A stretch of 64,000 nucleotides of DNA from Reyranella sp. (GTDB taxonomy: Bacteria; Pseudomonadota; Alphaproteobacteria; Reyranellales; Reyranellaceae), in contig NZ_JAFKJN010000014.1 in the NCBI RefSeq assembly GCF_017305915.1, forward strand, positions 62,001 to 126,000, in the 5' to 3' direction. Made by a program: the position numbers and the translations under genes. Shown here in pieces: positions 28,845-39,899 of this stretch. Positions within the stretch are counted from its first letter, which is position 1. The number at the start of each line of letters is the position of its first letter. The notes under the pieces are model-generated. The model was not told the origin of the DNA. It searched no databases and worked only from the letters and a program-made list of their open reading frames with translations.

Positions 28845-30062
28845 CTAAGCGTCCCGGACCTCGGCGGCGGGACGCCACAAGACCAGGACCGCGGCTGCGG
28901 CCTGCAGGCCGAGGCACACCATGAGCGACGTCCGGTAGCTGCCCGAGATGTCGTGCAGGACGCCCAGGATGTACGGACCGGTCGCCGCGACGAGCTGGTT
29001 GATCGCGACGTTCAGGCTGACGGCGCGGGCGAAGTCGCGGCGCGGGAACTCCTGCTGCACGATCAGGCCGGGCAGCGTGATCAGGTTGCCGACGCCGAAG
29101 CCGAACAGCACGCAGCCGAGGTAGAGCGCGGCGATCGACGTGCTCGACAGCAGCACCACCATCGACGCGACCTGCACGCACAGCACCGCCGCCGACGCGG
29201 CGCGACGGTCGACCCTGTCGATCACCATGCCGATGATCAGGCGTCCGGCCAGGGCCGACACCGAGGTCAGGCTGACCGCCCAGCCGGCGCCCTTGAGGCC
29301 GAGCGTCGGCTCGAGGAAGGCGACCTGGTGGGCGATGAAGCTGATCTGCGCCAGCAGGCCGAGCGAGAAGGCGCCCAGCATGGTGAGGTAGCGCGGCTGG
29401 CGCAGCAGCGCGGCACGGCTCATCGGTTCGCCACCGCCGTCGTGCGCCGCGGCGGTCTCGTCGCCGGCATCGTGCTCGTCGGCGCGACGCGGCCGCAGCA
29501 CGACGGCGGCCAGCGGCCATAGCGTCAGCAGCACGAAGGCGACGGCCATCGTGCCCGCTCTTGCAAAGCCCATCGTGTCGATCGCCCAGGCGAAGGCCGG
29601 CGCGAACAGCAGCCCGCCGCAGGTCGCACCGTTGAGGGCCAGGCTGGCGGCCAGCCCGCGGCGGCGGTTGAACCACTGGGCGATGATGGTGTTGATCGAG
29701 CCGCCGCCCATCGCCGCCCAGCCCGGGATCATCAGCAGGAAGGCGAGATAAAGCTGCCAGGGCCGGTCGATCACGGTCAGCGCAAGGACCCCGACCCCCA
29801 TCAGGGCAGCGCCGCCGATGACCACCAGCCGGGCGCCGCGCTTCAGGATGACGTCGCCGACCTGCATCACCAGGAAGGCGCCGACGACGTAATAGAAGGT
29901 GATGGCCGAGGAGATGGTGGCCGGCGACCAGCCGTGGGCCTTGTGGAGGGCCACCAGATATAGGCTGAGCCCATAGAAGCCGAGCCCCCACCCGTAGAGG
30001 GCAATCGCGAACGCGCAAAAGACCACCCACCAGCCGTGGTACGCAGAGCTGACCTTGTTCAT
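28845..30062 (-). CDS. MFS transporter
   Basis: 405 residues with about 12 hydrophobic helices and a polar central loop (RPRRADEHDAGDETAAAHDGG, about 205-225) dividing the two halves. It resembles monocarboxylate/oxalate-formate-type MFS proteins (start SSAYHGWWVVFCAFAIALYGWG). The substrate is unknown. It is divergent from the rimP operon, with about 210 bases between the two starts. Confidence 0.9.
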   Translation of the reverse strand: MNKVSSAYHGWWVVFCAFAIALYGWGLGFYGLSLYLVALHKAHGWSPATISSAITFYYVVGAFLVMQVGDVILKRGARLVVIGGAALMGVGVLALTVIDRPWQLYLAFLLMIPGWAAMGGGSINTIIAQWFNRRRGLAASLALNGATCGGLLFAPAFAWAIDTMGFARAGTMAVAFVLLTLWPLAAVVLRPRRADEHDAGDETAAAHDGGGEPMSRAALLRQPRYLTMLGAFSLGLLAQISFIAHQVAFLEPTLGLKGAGWAVSLTSVSALAGRLIIGMVIDRVDRRAASAAVLCVQVASMVVLLSSTSIAALYLGCVLFGFGVGNLITLPGLIVQQEFPRRDFARAVSLNVAINQLVAATGPYILGVLHDISGSYRTSLMVCLGLQAAAAVLVLWRPAAEVRDA

Positions 30063-30192
30063 AGCGAGGGTTTGCCACGCGCCGGACCGACCGGCTGGCG
30101 GTTTTCGGAATGCATTAAGAAAGCTTGCCAGTCTACGGAACTGAGCCTATATCCGCGCCATCCTCATACGGGTTCGCGGGACGAACCAAACA

Positions 30193-30226
30193 AAAAGAGT
30201 GGGCCGAAAACCCGCTCTTTTCATTT
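30193..30226 (+). promoter_or_regulatory. Attenuator-like terminator hairpin in the rimP leader
   Basis: An 11-bp stem (AAAAGAGTGGG / CCCGCTCTTTT, one G-U pair) with loop CCGAAAA, followed by CATTT, 50-80 bases before the rimP start. Terminator hairpins in front of rimP-nusA are common in proteobacteria and are thought to feed NusA level back onto its own operon. No antiterminator fold was worked out. Confidence 0.7.
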
Positions 30227-30272
30227 GCTCGGCATCCCCGCGGGCCCAAACCGTAGAGATGTCGCACCTGTC

Positions 30273-30782
30273 GTGACCGAACTGCTGCGCAAGATCGAAG
30301 ACATCGTGAGCCCGACCGTCGTCGGCATGGGCTACGAGGTCGTTCGTGTCGCGATGAGCCGGGGCGGTGGCACCCTGCAGATCATGATCGAGCCCAGCGA
30401 CGGCCGGCCGATGGATGTCGAGGACTGCGCCACGCTTTCGCGCGCGCTTTCGGCGGTGCTCGATGTCGAGGATCCGCTTCCCGGTGCCTACACGCTGGAG
30501 GTGAGCTCGCCCGGCATCGATCGGCCGCTCACCCGGGAGAAAGACTACGTTCGCTGGGCCGGCCATCTCGCGCGCATGGAGACCACGCAACCGATCGAGG
30601 GCCGCCGGCGATTCAAAGGCACGCTGCTGGGGTTCGAGAACGGCATGGTCCGGCTGAAGCTGGAGGACGGGACGGAAGCGGATGTGCCGCTGTCGCAGAT
30701 CTCGCGGGCCAAGCTCGAATTGACCGACGCACTTTTGGACGAACACCGCCGCGCCCAGGAAGGCGCGGAGCCAACCCACTGA
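30273..30782 (+). CDS. rimP: Ribosome maturation factor RimP
   Basis: 169 residues from a GTG. RimP binds free 30S subunits and helps late assembly. Typical segments are VTELLRKIEDIVSPTVVGMGYEVV, DGRPMDVEDCATLSRALSAVLDVEDP and YTLEVSSPGIDRPLTREKDY. A five-codon mini-frame (ATG at 30259, M-S-H-L-S) ends in a TGA that overlaps the GTG, which may couple translation. It is the first gene of the nusA-infB operon. Confidence 0.93.
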   Translation: MTELLRKIEDIVSPTVVGMGYEVVRVAMSRGGGTLQIMIEPSDGRPMDVEDCATLSRALSAVLDVEDPLPGAYTLEVSSPGIDRPLTREKDYVRWAGHLARMETTQPIEGRRRFKGTLLGFENGMVRLKLEDGTEADVPLSQISRAKLELTDALLDEHRRAQEGAEPTH

Positions 30783-30807
30783 AGGAATAGGGAACCGAGA
30801 GGACAAC

Positions 30808-32346
30808 ATGGCAACGACCGCCGATATCCCGCGTCTGGAGATGCTGCAGGTGGCCGACATGGTCGCCCGCGAGAAGAGCATCGAGCGCGAGGAAGTGCTC
30901 GAGGCGATGGAGCAGGCCATCCAGAAGGCCGGCCGCGCCAAGTACGGGCTGGAGCACGACATTCGCGCCGAGATCGACCGCAAGACCGGCGAGATCAAGC
31001 TGCTGCGCTACATGCAGGTCGCCGACCCGGTCGAGAACGAGAACGTCCAGGTCTCGGTCTCCGAGGCGCAGCGCCGCAATCCCGAGGCGCAGGTCGGCGA
31101 CTTTTTGACCGACGAGCTGCCGCCGATCGACTTCGGCCGCGTCGCCGCCCAGACCGCCAAGCAGGTGATCACCCAGCGGATGCGCGAGAGCGAGCGCAAG
31201 CGGCAGTACGAGGAGTTCAAGGATCGCGTCGGCGAGATCGTGTCGGGCGTGGTCAAGCGCGTCGACTACGGCAACATCACCGTCGACCTGCAACGCGCCG
31301 AAGGCGTGATCCGCCGCGACGAGACGATCCCGCGCGAGAGCCTGCGCGTGAACGACCGCGTCCGCGCCTACATCTTCGACGTCCGCGAGGAGCCGCGCGG
31401 CCCGCAGATCTTCCTGTCGCGCAGCCATCCGCAGTTCATGGCCAAGCTGTTCACCCAGGAAGTGCCGGAGATCTACGACAACATCATCGAGATCAAGGCG
31501 GTCGCCCGCGATCCGGGCAGCCGCGCCAAGATCGCGGTGCTCTCCCACGACAGCTCGATCGACCCGATCGGCGCCTGCGTCGGCATGCGCGGCAGCCGCG
31601 TCCAGGCGGTGGTGCAGGAGCTGCAGGGCGAGAAGGTCGACATCATCCCGTGGTCGGGCGAGGTCGCAAACTTCATCGTCAACGCGCTGGCGCCGGCCGA
31701 GGTCAGCAAGGTGCTGATGGACGAGGAGAAGAACAAGGCCGAGGTGGTCGTGCCCGACGACCAGCTCAGCCTGGCGATCGGCCGCCGCGGCCAGAACGTC
31801 AAGCTCGCCTCGCAGCTCACCGGCTGGGAGATCGACATCATGACCGAGGCCGAGGAGAGCGAGCGCCGCCAGAAGGAGACGCGCGAGCGCACCGAGCTGT
31901 TCAAGGTCGCGCTTGATGTCGACGACGTGATTGCCCATCTCCTGGTGGCGGAGGGCTACGCCGCGGTCGAGGACGTGTCCGAAGCGGCCATCGAGGATCT
32001 GCAGACGGTCGAGGGCTTCGACGAGGACATCGCCACCGAGCTGCAGCGCCGCGCCCGCGAGTACATCGAGAAGCGCGACGCCGAGCTGGCCCAGCGCCTG
32101 GAAGAACTTGGCGTGTCCGAGGACGTGCGGGCCATCGAGGGCCTCAGCCTGCCGATGCTGGTGGCTCTGGCCGAGCAGGGCGTCAAGACGCTCGACGACC
32201 TGGGCGACCTCGCTTCCGACGAGCTGCGCGAGATCGTGGGCGAGAGCGCCATGGATTCCGAGACCGCCAACGCCATCATCATGAAGGCGCGCGAACACTG
32301 GTTCCCGGCCGAGGAAGCTGCCTCAGGCGAGGAAGCCAAGGCCTGA
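30808..32346 (+). CDS. nusA: Transcription termination/antitermination protein NusA
   Basis: 512 residues. It binds RNA polymerase and nascent RNA to modulate pausing. Domains in order: the polymerase-binding N-terminal region, S1 (VGEIVSGVVKRVDYGNITVDL, about 130-200), KH1 and KH2 (IGACVGMRGSRVQAVVQEL; LAIGRRGQNVKLASQLTGW), then two acidic helix-hairpin repeats at the C-terminus (about 365-500). The long form with the C-terminal repeats is usual in proteobacteria. Confidence 0.96.
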   Translation: MATTADIPRLEMLQVADMVAREKSIEREEVLEAMEQAIQKAGRAKYGLEHDIRAEIDRKTGEIKLLRYMQVADPVENENVQVSVSEAQRRNPEAQVGDFLTDELPPIDFGRVAAQTAKQVITQRMRESERKRQYEEFKDRVGEIVSGVVKRVDYGNITVDLQRAEGVIRRDETIPRESLRVNDRVRAYIFDVREEPRGPQIFLSRSHPQFMAKLFTQEVPEIYDNIIEIKAVARDPGSRAKIAVLSHDSSIDPIGACVGMRGSRVQAVVQELQGEKVDIIPWSGEVANFIVNALAPAEVSKVLMDEEKNKAEVVVPDDQLSLAIGRRGQNVKLASQLTGWEIDIMTEAEESERRQKETRERTELFKVALDVDDVIAHLLVAEGYAAVEDVSEAAIEDLQTVEGFDEDIATELQRRAREYIEKRDAELAQRLEELGVSEDVRAIEGLSLPMLVALAEQGVKTLDDLGDLASDELREIVGESAMDSETANAIIMKAREHWFPAEEAASGEEAKA

Positions 32347-32364
32347 CGGAAGGAGACCGATCGC

Positions 32365-33000
32365 TTGACCATGGCCCTTGCCATGACCCTCGAACCCACG
32401 GCCGAAGCCGCCCCCGTCGTAACCGGTCCGCTGCGCACCTGCATCGTGACCGGCGAGACGATGGCGCCTGAGCGGATGATCCGCTTCGTCGTCGGGCCGG
32501 ACGGCGACGTCGTGCCCGATCTGGCGCGGCGGCTGCCGGGGCGCGGGATGTGGCTCGCGGCCGAGCGGGCGATCGTCGAGCAGGCGGTGGCCAAGAAGGC
32601 TTTCGCCCGCGCCGCGCGCGCCGCGGTGACGGCCGCGCCCGATTTGCCGCAGCGGATCGAGAAGCTGCTGCTCGATCGGGCGCTCGAGGATCTCAGCCGC
32701 GCGCGCCGGGCCGGCCGCGCGGTCGCAGGCTTCGTGAAGGTCGAGCAGATGATCGCCCAGCGACGGGCCGGGTTGCTCGTCGTCGCGCACGAAGCCGACG
32801 GCGATGGCCTCGGCAAGCTGCAGGCGAGCGGCTTGCCGATCGAGCGTTTGGGCGGTGTCGCCGACCTGGGAGGCGTGTTCGGGCGAGACCAGGCTGTTTA
32901 CGTGGCAGTCGCGCGGGACGATGCGTCCGGCGCCTTCATTCAACGGATTGCGAGCGGAGCGGCGCGCTGGCGTCGCTACCGCTCGAACGGCGCCGGTTGA
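32365..33000 (+). CDS. ylxR: YlxR/DUF448 RNA-binding protein with C-terminal L7Ae-like half
   Basis: 211 residues. The N-terminal YlxR domain shows [44 protein letters not shown], the nucleic-acid-binding fold that in most bacteria forms the whole protein. The second half ([30 protein letters not shown]) looks like a ribosomal L7Ae/L30e-type domain, the longer alphaproteobacterial form. The TTG at 32365 has the better spacing (9 bases) from AAGGAG; an ATG two codons later is possible. It lies in its usual place between nusA and infB. Confidence 0.88.
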   Translation: MTMALAMTLEPTAEAAPVVTGPLRTCIVTGETMAPERMIRFVVGPDGDVVPDLARRLPGRGMWLAAERAIVEQAVAKKAFARAARAAVTAAPDLPQRIEKLLLDRALEDLSRARRAGRAVAGFVKVEQMIAQRRAGLLVVAHEADGDGLGKLQASGLPIERLGGVADLGGVFGRDQAVYVAVARDDASGAFIQRIASGAARWRRYRSNGAG

Positions 33001-33031
33001 CGGGCCGCAGCGGAGCAAGGACAACACGCGT

Positions 33032-35839
33032 ATGACCGATCAGAAAGAATCGACCAAGCCGACCAAGCCGCTGAGCCTCTCGACGCCGGCGCGCTCGGGA
33101 TCGGCCGCCGGCAAGGGCGGTGAGACGCAGGTGCGCCAGAAGTTCAGCCATGGACGCACGCGCGCGGTCACGGTCGAGGTCAAGAAGCAGCCCATCAAGC
33201 GTCCGGGGGCGCCTGCGGGCCCGGCTCCGACGCCACCACCGGCGCCGGCCCCCGCCGCCGCAACGCCGGCGGCAGCGGCACCGGCCGGTCGCCCGCTGAA
33301 ACTGGGCGGCGGTTCGGCTGCGCCCGCACAGACCGCGGCGCGCGCGCCCGCGCCATCGGGCGGTGGCCGCTCGACCCTGTCGACGCGTCCGGCGCAGCAG
33401 CCCGGTCGCGGCGGCATCGTGCTGAAGACGCTGACCGAGGAAGAGAAGGAGGCGCGCGCGCGCGCGCTGGTCGACGCCAACCGCGACGCCGAGGTCGCGC
33501 GCCAGCGTGCCGCCGAGGACGCCAAGCGCCGCGAGGCCGAGGACAAGGTGCGCCACGCCGCCGAGGAAGAGCACCGGCGCCGGCTTGCCGAGGAAGAGGC
33601 GCGCAAGAAGGCCGACGACGAGATGAAGCGGAAGGCCGATGCGCTGGTCCAGAAGCGGATGGACCAGGCCGACGCCGCGCCGCAGACGCCGATGGCCCGC
33701 CAGGTCGAGGAGATCGGCGTCCGCCCGCCGGCGGCTCCGCCGGCTGCCCGCGCGCCGTCCGCGCCGCCGCGCTCGTCCGGCCCGATGCCGGGCCGTCCGG
33801 TGATCGTGCCGCGGTCGCCGGGCTCGTCGCCGCCGTCGGGCGGTCCTGGCGGCATCCGCCGTCCGCCGATGCGCCCCGGGCCGATGACACCCAAGCGCGC
33901 GCCGACGCCGCCGGCTGGCGCCCGCCGCGAGGCGCCCAAGCGCCGTTCGGACAAGGTCGACGTCGGCCGTGCCGTCGCCGGCGAGAACGACTTCCGCAGC
34001 CGGTCGGTGGCGCAGCAGCGCCGCCGCCTGGAGCGCGAACGCCGCCGCGAGTTCGACGCCGAGCCGCAGCAGAAGGTCTATCGCGAGGTCACCATCCCCG
34101 AGACCATCACGGTCCAGGAGCTGGCGCAGCGCATGTCCGAGCGCGGCGGCGACGTGATCAAGACCCTGATGGGCATGGGCGTCATGGCGACCATCAACCA
34201 GGCGATCGATCCCGACACCGCCGAGCTGGTGGTGACCGAGATGGGTCACCGGCCCAAGCGGGTCAACGAAGGCGACGTCGAGACCGGCCTGACCGACGCG
34301 GTCGATGCCGAGGACTCGATGGTGTCGCGTCCGCCGGTGGTCACGATCATGGGCCATGTCGATCACGGCAAGACGTCGCTGCTCGACGCGCTGCGCGCGA
34401 CCGACGTGGCCGCGCACGAGGCCGGCGGCATCACCCAGCATATCGGCGCCTACCAGGTGACGCTGCCGTCGCAGCAGAAGATCACCTTCCTCGACACGCC
34501 GGGCCACGCAGCGTTCACCGCCATGCGCGCCCGCGGCGCCAAGGTGACCGACATCGTCGTGCTGGTGGTGGCCGGCGACGACGGCGTCATGCCGCAGACC
34601 AAGGAGGCGATCGCCCACGCCAAGTCGGCGGGGGTGCCGATCATCGTCGCCATCAACAAGATGGACAAGGCCGGCGCCGACGCGAGCCGCGTCCAGAACG
34701 AGCTGCTGCGCGACGAGATCCAGGTCGAGCAGCTGGGCGGCGAGGTCCAGTCGATCGAGGTCTCAGCGACCAAGAAGATGAACCTCGACAAGCTCGAGGA
34801 AGCGATCCTGCTGCAGGCCGAGGTGCTCGAGCTCAAGGCCAATCCCAAACGCGCCGCCGACGGCGTGGTGATCGAGGCCAAGCTCGATCCGGGCCGCGGC
34901 TCGGTGGCGACCGTGCTGGTGCAGAAGGGCACGCTCAAGGTCGGCGACGTGCTGGTCGCCGGCGCGGTGTGGGGTCGTGTCCGTCGCCTGGTCGACGATC
35001 GCGGCCAGCAGGTCGAGGAAGCGGGTCCCGCCTTCCCGGTCGAGATCCTGGGGCTCGCCGGCACGCCGCAGGCGGGCGACGAGTTCCATGTCGTGGAGAG
35101 CGAGGCGCGTGCGCGCGAGATCGCCGACTTCCGCGCCCGGCGCGACCGCCAGGTCGAGCTGGCCCGTGCCGCGGGCGGCCGCGGCACTCTCGAGGAGATG
35201 ATGAAGGGTATCCGCGAGGGTACCGCCAAGGAGCTGCCGGTGCTGATCAAGGCGGACGTGCAGGGCTCGGCGGAAGCGCTGGCCGGCGCGCTGTCGCGCC
35301 TCGGCAACGACAAGGTCGTGACGCGCGTCGTCTACTCGGGCGTCGGCGGCATCAGCGAGGCCGACATGACGCTGGCCAAGGCGTCGGGTGCGCTGATCAT
35401 CGGCTTCAACGTGCGCGCCAACCCGCAGGCGCGCGAGATCGCCAAGCGCGACAAGATCGACATCCGCTACTACTCGATCATCTACAAGGTGACCGAGGAC
35501 ATGGAGCAGCTGATGGTCGGCCTGCTCGATCCGACCTACAAGGAGACGTTCCTCGGCAACGCGCAGATCCGCGAGGTCTTCCGCATCACCAAGGTCGGCA
35601 ATGTCGCCGGCTGCATGATCACGGAGGGCATGGTCAAGCGCGGCGCCAAGGTCCGCCTGCTGCGCGACAACGTGGTGATCCACGAGGGCACGCTGAAGAC
35701 GCTGCGCCGCTTCAAGGACGAGGTCCGCGAGGTCCAGCACGGCTTCGAGTGCGGCATGGCGTTCGAGAACTACGACGACATCAAGGTCGGCGACGTGATC
35801 GAGTGCTTCGACGTCGAGGAAGTGAAGCCGACGTTGTAA
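33032..35839 (+). CDS. infB: Translation initiation factor IF-2
   Basis: 935 residues from the ATG at 33032. A long low-complexity N-terminal region (about 1-400) is rich in Pro, Ala, Arg and Glu, with a charged helix around 130-210. It is followed by the IF2 N-domain and the G domain: G1 GHVDHGKTS (about 440-448), DTPGH and NKMD. Domains II to IV end in [15 protein letters not shown]. It places initiator tRNA on the ribosome. The extended N-terminus is common in alphaproteobacteria. Confidence 0.97.
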   Translation: MTDQKESTKPTKPLSLSTPARSGSAAGKGGETQVRQKFSHGRTRAVTVEVKKQPIKRPGAPAGPAPTPPPAPAPAAATPAAAAPAGRPLKLGGGSAAPAQTAARAPAPSGGGRSTLSTRPAQQPGRGGIVLKTLTEEEKEARARALVDANRDAEVARQRAAEDAKRREAEDKVRHAAEEEHRRRLAEEEARKKADDEMKRKADALVQKRMDQADAAPQTPMARQVEEIGVRPPAAPPAARAPSAPPRSSGPMPGRPVIVPRSPGSSPPSGGPGGIRRPPMRPGPMTPKRAPTPPAGARREAPKRRSDKVDVGRAVAGENDFRSRSVAQQRRRLERERRREFDAEPQQKVYREVTIPETITVQELAQRMSERGGDVIKTLMGMGVMATINQAIDPDTAELVVTEMGHRPKRVNEGDVETGLTDAVDAEDSMVSRPPVVTIMGHVDHGKTSLLDALRATDVAAHEAGGITQHIGAYQVTLPSQQKITFLDTPGHAAFTAMRARGAKVTDIVVLVVAGDDGVMPQTKEAIAHAKSAGVPIIVAINKMDKAGADASRVQNELLRDEIQVEQLGGEVQSIEVSATKKMNLDKLEEAILLQAEVLELKANPKRAADGVVIEAKLDPGRGSVATVLVQKGTLKVGDVLVAGAVWGRVRRLVDDRGQQVEEAGPAFPVEILGLAGTPQAGDEFHVVESEARAREIADFRARRDRQVELARAAGGRGTLEEMMKGIREGTAKELPVLIKADVQGSAEALAGALSRLGNDKVVTRVVYSGVGGISEADMTLAKASGALIIGFNVRANPQAREIAKRDKIDIRYYSIIYKVTEDMEQLMVGLLDPTYKETFLGNAQIREVFRITKVGNVAGCMITEGMVKRGAKVRLLRDNVVIHEGTLKTLRRFKDEVREVQHGFECGMAFENYDDIKVGDVIECFDVEEVKPTL

Positions 35840-35851
35840 CGAGACTTTCCT

Positions 35852-35876
35852 CCCCTTCGCGAGTTGCGCGAAGGGG
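35852..35876. terminator. Hairpin between infB and rbfA
   Basis: A 10-bp stem (CCCCTTCGCG / CGCGAAGGGG) with a five-base loop, 13 bases after the infB stop. There is no T-run. It may stabilise the infB message or partly reduce read-through to rbfA. Confidence 0.45.
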
Positions 35877-35899
35877 GAGCAATTGAGGGAAAGAACGCC

Positions 35900-36310
35900 A
35901 TGTCCCGGCGTCGCTCTTCGGACAAAGACAAAAGCGATCGCGGCCACAGCCAGCGCCAGTTGCGAGTCGGCGAGGAGATCCGCCACCTGCTGGCGGAGCT
36001 GCTCGAGCGCGGCGACATGCGCGATCCGGAGCTGCGCGACGCGCGCATCACCGTGACCTCGGTCGATGTCAGCCCCGACCTGCGCAACGCCACGGCCTTC
36101 GTCATGCCGCTCGGCGGCAAGGACAGCGCGCGGCTGCTCGCCGCCCTGCGCCGCGCCGCGCCGTGGTTCCGCGCCCGGGTGAGCGAGAAGGCGGGGCTGC
36201 GGAGCGCGCCGGAGATCCGCTTCCAGCTCGACGCGACCTTCGACGAGGCGGACAAGATCGGCAGCCTGCTGCGCCGCCCTGACGTGGCGCGCGACATCGA
36301 GGACAAGTGA
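35900..36310 (+). CDS. rbfA: Ribosome-binding factor A
   Basis: 136 residues from ATG 35900. RbfA aids 16S rRNA 5'-end maturation and cold adaptation. The KH-like fold is marked by RVGEEIRHLLAELLERGD, ITVTSVDVSPDLRNATAFV and LRSAPEIRFQLDATFDEADKI. The stop overlaps truB (GTGA). Confidence 0.94.
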   Translation: MSRRRSSDKDKSDRGHSQRQLRVGEEIRHLLAELLERGDMRDPELRDARITVTSVDVSPDLRNATAFVMPLGGKDSARLLAALRRAAPWFRARVSEKAGLRSAPEIRFQLDATFDEADKIGSLLRRPDVARDIEDK

Positions 36311-37212
36311 GCCTGAAGCGGCCGAAGAACAAGGTCGACGGCTGGGTCGTGCTCGACAAGCCCCTGGGGCTGGGCTCGACGCAGGCGGTCGGCAGGGTGC
36401 GCTGGCTGTTCGCCGCCGAGAAGGCGGGCCACGGCGGCACCCTCGATCCGCTGGCGACCGGCGTGCTGCCGATCGCCCTGGGCGAGGCGACCAAGACCGT
36501 CCCGTTCGTGATGGACGGCCGCAAGGAGTACCGCTTCACGCTCCGCTTCGGCGAGGCGCGCGCGACCGACGATGGCGAGGGCGAGATCACCGCGACCTCT
36601 GACGTCCGCCCGACCGACGAGGCGATCCACGCGGCGCTGTCCAACTTCATCGGCTCCATCGAGCAGATGCCGCCGGCCTTCTCGGCGCTGAAGATCGACG
36701 GCAAGCGGGCCTACGACCTCGCCCGGGCGGGCGCGACGGTCGAGCTGAAGCCGCGCCAGGTCTCGATCGAGCGGCTGGAGCTGCTGGGCCGTCCTGACGC
36801 GGACCATGCAGATTTCGCGGTCGCCTGCGGCAAGGGCACCTACATCCGGTCGCTCGGCCGCGACCTGGCGCAGGCCCTGGGCACCGTCGGACACCTGTCG
36901 GCGCTGCGTCGAACCGTCGTCGGGCCGTTCCGGGAGGAGGCGGCCATTTCGCTTTCCAAACTGGAGGCCCTCGGGCATATTCCGCCGCTTCTCGGGGCCC
37001 TGGTCCCCGTCGCGACCGCGCTGGACGACATCCCGGCGCTGGCCCTGACAGGAACCCAAGCGGATCGGCTGCGCCATGGCCAGCCGGTGCTCTTGACCCG
37101 GGACGCACCGCCCTCCGGCACTTTGGTTCGTGCCGAGACGGGCAGCAAGCTGGTCGCTCTGGTCCGTTCCGACGGTGCCGCCCTCCAGCCGGTGCGCGTG
37201 TTCAACCTTTAG
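36307..37212 (+). CDS. truB: tRNA pseudouridine(55) synthase
   Basis: 301 residues from a GTG overlapping the rbfA stop by four bases. It makes pseudouridine 55 in the T-arm of tRNA. The catalytic Asp47 lies in [12 protein letters not shown] (41-52). The KxYxF region and [13 protein letters not shown] are further TruB marks. The C-terminal RNA-binding part ([17 protein letters not shown]) is PUA-like. Confidence 0.96.
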   Translation: MSLKRPKNKVDGWVVLDKPLGLGSTQAVGRVRWLFAAEKAGHGGTLDPLATGVLPIALGEATKTVPFVMDGRKEYRFTLRFGEARATDDGEGEITATSDVRPTDEAIHAALSNFIGSIEQMPPAFSALKIDGKRAYDLARAGATVELKPRQVSIERLELLGRPDADHADFAVACGKGTYIRSLGRDLAQALGTVGHLSALRRTVVGPFREEAAISLSKLEALGHIPPLLGALVPVATALDDIPALALTGTQADRLRHGQPVLLTRDAPPSGTLVRAETGSKLVALVRSDGAALQPVRVFNL

Positions 37213-37228
37213 TTTCAGGAGATCACCG

Positions 37229-37498
37229 ATGTCGATCACGGCCGACCGCAAGGCGGAGCTCATCAAGTCGTATGCCCAGGGCGAGGGCGACACCGGTTCT
37301 CCGGAAGTGCAAGTCGCCATCCTCAGCGAGCGCATCAGCAACCTCACCGAGCACTTCAAGGGCCATGCGAAGGATCACCATTCGCGCCGCGGCCTGCTGA
37401 AGCTGGTCGGTCAGCGTCGCCGGCTGCTCGACTATCTCAAGGCCAAGGACAACAAGCGCTACGACACGTTGATCGAGCGTCTGGGTCTGCGTCGTTGA
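37229..37498 (+). CDS. rpsO: 30S ribosomal protein S15
   Basis: 89 residues, exactly the usual size. It binds the three-way junction in the central domain of 16S rRNA. The [16 protein letters not shown] segment ([19 protein letters not shown]) and [22 protein letters not shown] are diagnostic. A clear ribosome site (CAGGAG) precedes the ATG, and the gene ends at a canonical terminator. Confidence 0.98.
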   Translation: MSITADRKAELIKSYAQGEGDTGSPEVQVAILSERISNLTEHFKGHAKDHHSRRGLLKLVGQRRRLLDYLKAKDNKRYDTLIERLGLRR

Positions 37499-37505
37499 GT
37501 TCACG

Positions 37506-37533
37506 GCCCCGTCCTTTGCGGCGGGGCCTTTTC
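37506..37533 (+). terminator. Rho-independent terminator after rpsO
   Basis: GGCCCCG pairs with CGGGGCC, followed by TTTT, seven bases after the rpsO stop. It separates the rimP-rpsO operon from pnp, though read-through as in other bacteria is likely. The next 160 bases (to 37695) are the GC-rich pnp leader with further hairpins. Confidence 0.88.
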
Positions 37534-37695
37534 GCGTCGTGTCGTCTGGTCCCCGTTTGTACGGCCGGCGTCGCGACTTCGTAGGTACCGGGAAGGCAGG
37601 GGCTGAGTGCAAAGGCCTGTCCCGGTCCTGCCGGCGCAAGGGCGCCGGTAGGCGGTCGCGCCCAGGCGGGGGCGCGCGGCCGGTAGGAAAGGAAG

Positions 37696-39852
37696 ATGGA
37701 TATGACCGATATGTTCAAAGTGTTCCGCAAGGAAGTCGACTGGGCCGGCCGCAAGCTGATCCTCGAGACCGGCAAGATCGCGCGGCAGGCCGACGGCGCG
37801 GTGCTGGCCACCTACGGCGGCACCACGGTGCTCGCCACCGTCGTCTTCGAGAAGAAGCCGAAGCCCGGCCTCGATTTCTTCCCGCTGACCGTCAACTACC
37901 AGGAGAAGGCGTTCGCCGCCGGCAAGATCCCGGGCGGCTTCTTCAAGCGCGAGGGCCGTCCCTCGGAGAAGGAAGTCCTCACCTCGCGTCTGATCGACCG
38001 TCCGATCCGCCCGCTGTTCGCCGAGGGCTATCGCAACGAGACGCTGGTGGTGATCACCACCCTGGCGCACGACATGGAGAACGATCCTGACATCGTCGCG
38101 CTGGTCGCCACGTCGGCGGCGCTGACGCTCTCGGGCGCGCCGTTCCTGGGTCCGATCGGTGCGGCCCGCGTGGGCTATCTCGACGGCCAGTTCGTGGTCA
38201 ATCCGACGCTCGAGCAGACCGAGAAGAGTGACCTCGACCTCGTCGTCGCCGGCACCACCGAAGGCGTGCTGATGGTCGAGTCCGAGGCCAAGGAGCTGCC
38301 CGAGGACGTGATGCTGAAGGCGGTGATGGAGGGCCATCGCTCGTTCCAGCCGGTGATCGAGGCGATCATCCAGCTCGCCGAGCACGCCGCCAAGGATCCG
38401 ATCCAGCTCGCCGAGCCGCCGGCCGCCGCCAAGACGGTCGCCGACAAGCTCAAGGCCGGTTTCGCCGGCAAGCTCACCGAGGCCTACACCGAGACCCAGA
38501 AGCTGTTGCGCCAGCAGAAGGTCGGCGCGGTGAAGGACGAGGCCAAGAAGCTGTTCGCCGACAACGAGGAAGAGGCCGCCCAGTTCGGCGACGCCTTCGG
38601 CAACCTCGAGGCCGAGGTGGTGCGGGGCGCCATCCTCGACACCGGCAAGCGCATCGACGGTCGCGACACCAAGACGGTCCGCCAGATCGTCGCCGAGGCC
38701 GGCATCCTGCCGCGTGCGCATGGATCCGCGCTGTTCACGAGAGGCGAGACGCAGGCCCTCGTGGTCGCGACCCTCGGCACCGGCCAGGACGAGCAGATCA
38801 TCGACGCGCTCGAGGGCGAGTACCGCGAGGCGTTCATGATGCACTACAACATGCCTCCGTACGCAGTCGGCGAGGTGCGCCGCATGGGCTCGCCCGGCCG
38901 TCGCGAGATCGGCCACGGCAAGCTCGCCTGGCGCGCGCTGCGCCCGATGCTGCCGGGCAAGGACAAGTTCCCCTACACGATCCGCATCGTGTCGGAGATC
39001 ACCGAGTCGAACGGCTCGTCGTCGATGGCCTCGGTCTGCGGCGGCTCGCTGTCGCTGATGGACGCCGGCGTTCCGCTGGAGCGGCCGGTGGCGGGCATCG
39101 CCATGGGCCTGATCAAGGAAGGCGAGCGCTTCGCCGTCCTGACCGACATCCTGGGTGACGAGGATCACCTCGGCGACATGGACTTCAAGGTCGCCGGCAC
39201 CGAGCGCGGCATCACCGCGCTGCAGATGGACATCAAGATCACCTCGATCAACGAGCAGATCATGCAGGTGGCGCTCGGCCAGGCGAAGGATGGTCGCATC
39301 CACATCCTGGGCGAGATGGCCAAGGGCCTGGGCGGCGCGCGCGAGAGCGTCAGCCAGAACGCGCCGCGCATCACCCAGTTCACCATCCCGAAGGACAAGA
39401 TCCGCGAAGTGATCGGCACCGGCGGCAAGGTGATCCGCGAGATCACCGAGACCACCGGCACCAAGATCGACATCGAGGACGACGGCACCATCAAGGTCGC
39501 TGCGGTCGACGCCAAGCAGGGCCAGGCCGCGATCGACTGGATCAAGGGCATCGTCGCCGAGCCCGAGATCGGCGTGATCTACAGCGGCAAGGTCGTGAAG
39601 ACCGTCGAGTTCGGCGCCTTCGTGAACTTCCTCGGCGCCCGCGACGGCCTCGTCCACATCTCCGAGCTGGCGCCGCGCCGCGTCGCCAAGGTGACCGACG
39701 TGGTCAAGGAAGGCGACCCGGTGAAGGTCAAGGTGCTGGGCGTCGACGATCGCGGCAAGGTGCGGCTGTCGATGAAGGCGGTCGACCAGCAGACCGGCGA
39801 GGACATCTCGAACAAGCCGCGCGAAGAGGCGGCCGTTCCGGCGGCTCAGTAA
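37696..39852 (+). CDS. pnp: Polyribonucleotide nucleotidyltransferase (PNPase)
   Basis: 718 residues from ATG 37696; the ATG two codons later (37702) is better spaced from GGAAG and may be the true start. A 3'-5' phosphorolytic exoribonuclease. Two RNase PH domains are separated by an all-helical linker (about 215-320). The second contains the [20 protein letters not shown] active-site segment. KH starts near 573 ([11 protein letters not shown]) and S1 near 627 ([17 protein letters not shown]). Confidence 0.97.
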   Translation: MDMTDMFKVFRKEVDWAGRKLILETGKIARQADGAVLATYGGTTVLATVVFEKKPKPGLDFFPLTVNYQEKAFAAGKIPGGFFKREGRPSEKEVLTSRLIDRPIRPLFAEGYRNETLVVITTLAHDMENDPDIVALVATSAALTLSGAPFLGPIGAARVGYLDGQFVVNPTLEQTEKSDLDLVVAGTTEGVLMVESEAKELPEDVMLKAVMEGHRSFQPVIEAIIQLAEHAAKDPIQLAEPPAAAKTVADKLKAGFAGKLTEAYTETQKLLRQQKVGAVKDEAKKLFADNEEEAAQFGDAFGNLEAEVVRGAILDTGKRIDGRDTKTVRQIVAEAGILPRAHGSALFTRGETQALVVATLGTGQDEQIIDALEGEYREAFMMHYNMPPYAVGEVRRMGSPGRREIGHGKLAWRALRPMLPGKDKFPYTIRIVSEITESNGSSSMASVCGGSLSLMDAGVPLERPVAGIAMGLIKEGERFAVLTDILGDEDHLGDMDFKVAGTERGITALQMDIKITSINEQIMQVALGQAKDGRIHILGEMAKGLGGARESVSQNAPRITQFTIPKDKIREVIGTGGKVIREITETTGTKIDIEDDGTIKVAAVDAKQGQAAIDWIKGIVAEPEIGVIYSGKVVKTVEFGAFVNFLGARDGLVHISELAPRRVAKVTDVVKEGDPVKVKVLGVDDRGKVRLSMKAVDQQTGEDISNKPREEAAVPAAQ

Positions 39853-39872
39853 GAGCGCTCATCCGCGAGCAG

Positions 39873-39899
39873 AACGGCGGCCGAGAGGCCGCCGTTTTT
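39873..39899 (+). terminator. Rho-independent terminator after pnp
   Basis: AACGGCGGCC / GGCCGCCGTT stem with a GAGA tetraloop and a T5 run. The stop codon of the converging VOC gene begins inside the T-run, so the two transcripts end against each other. Confidence 0.9.
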
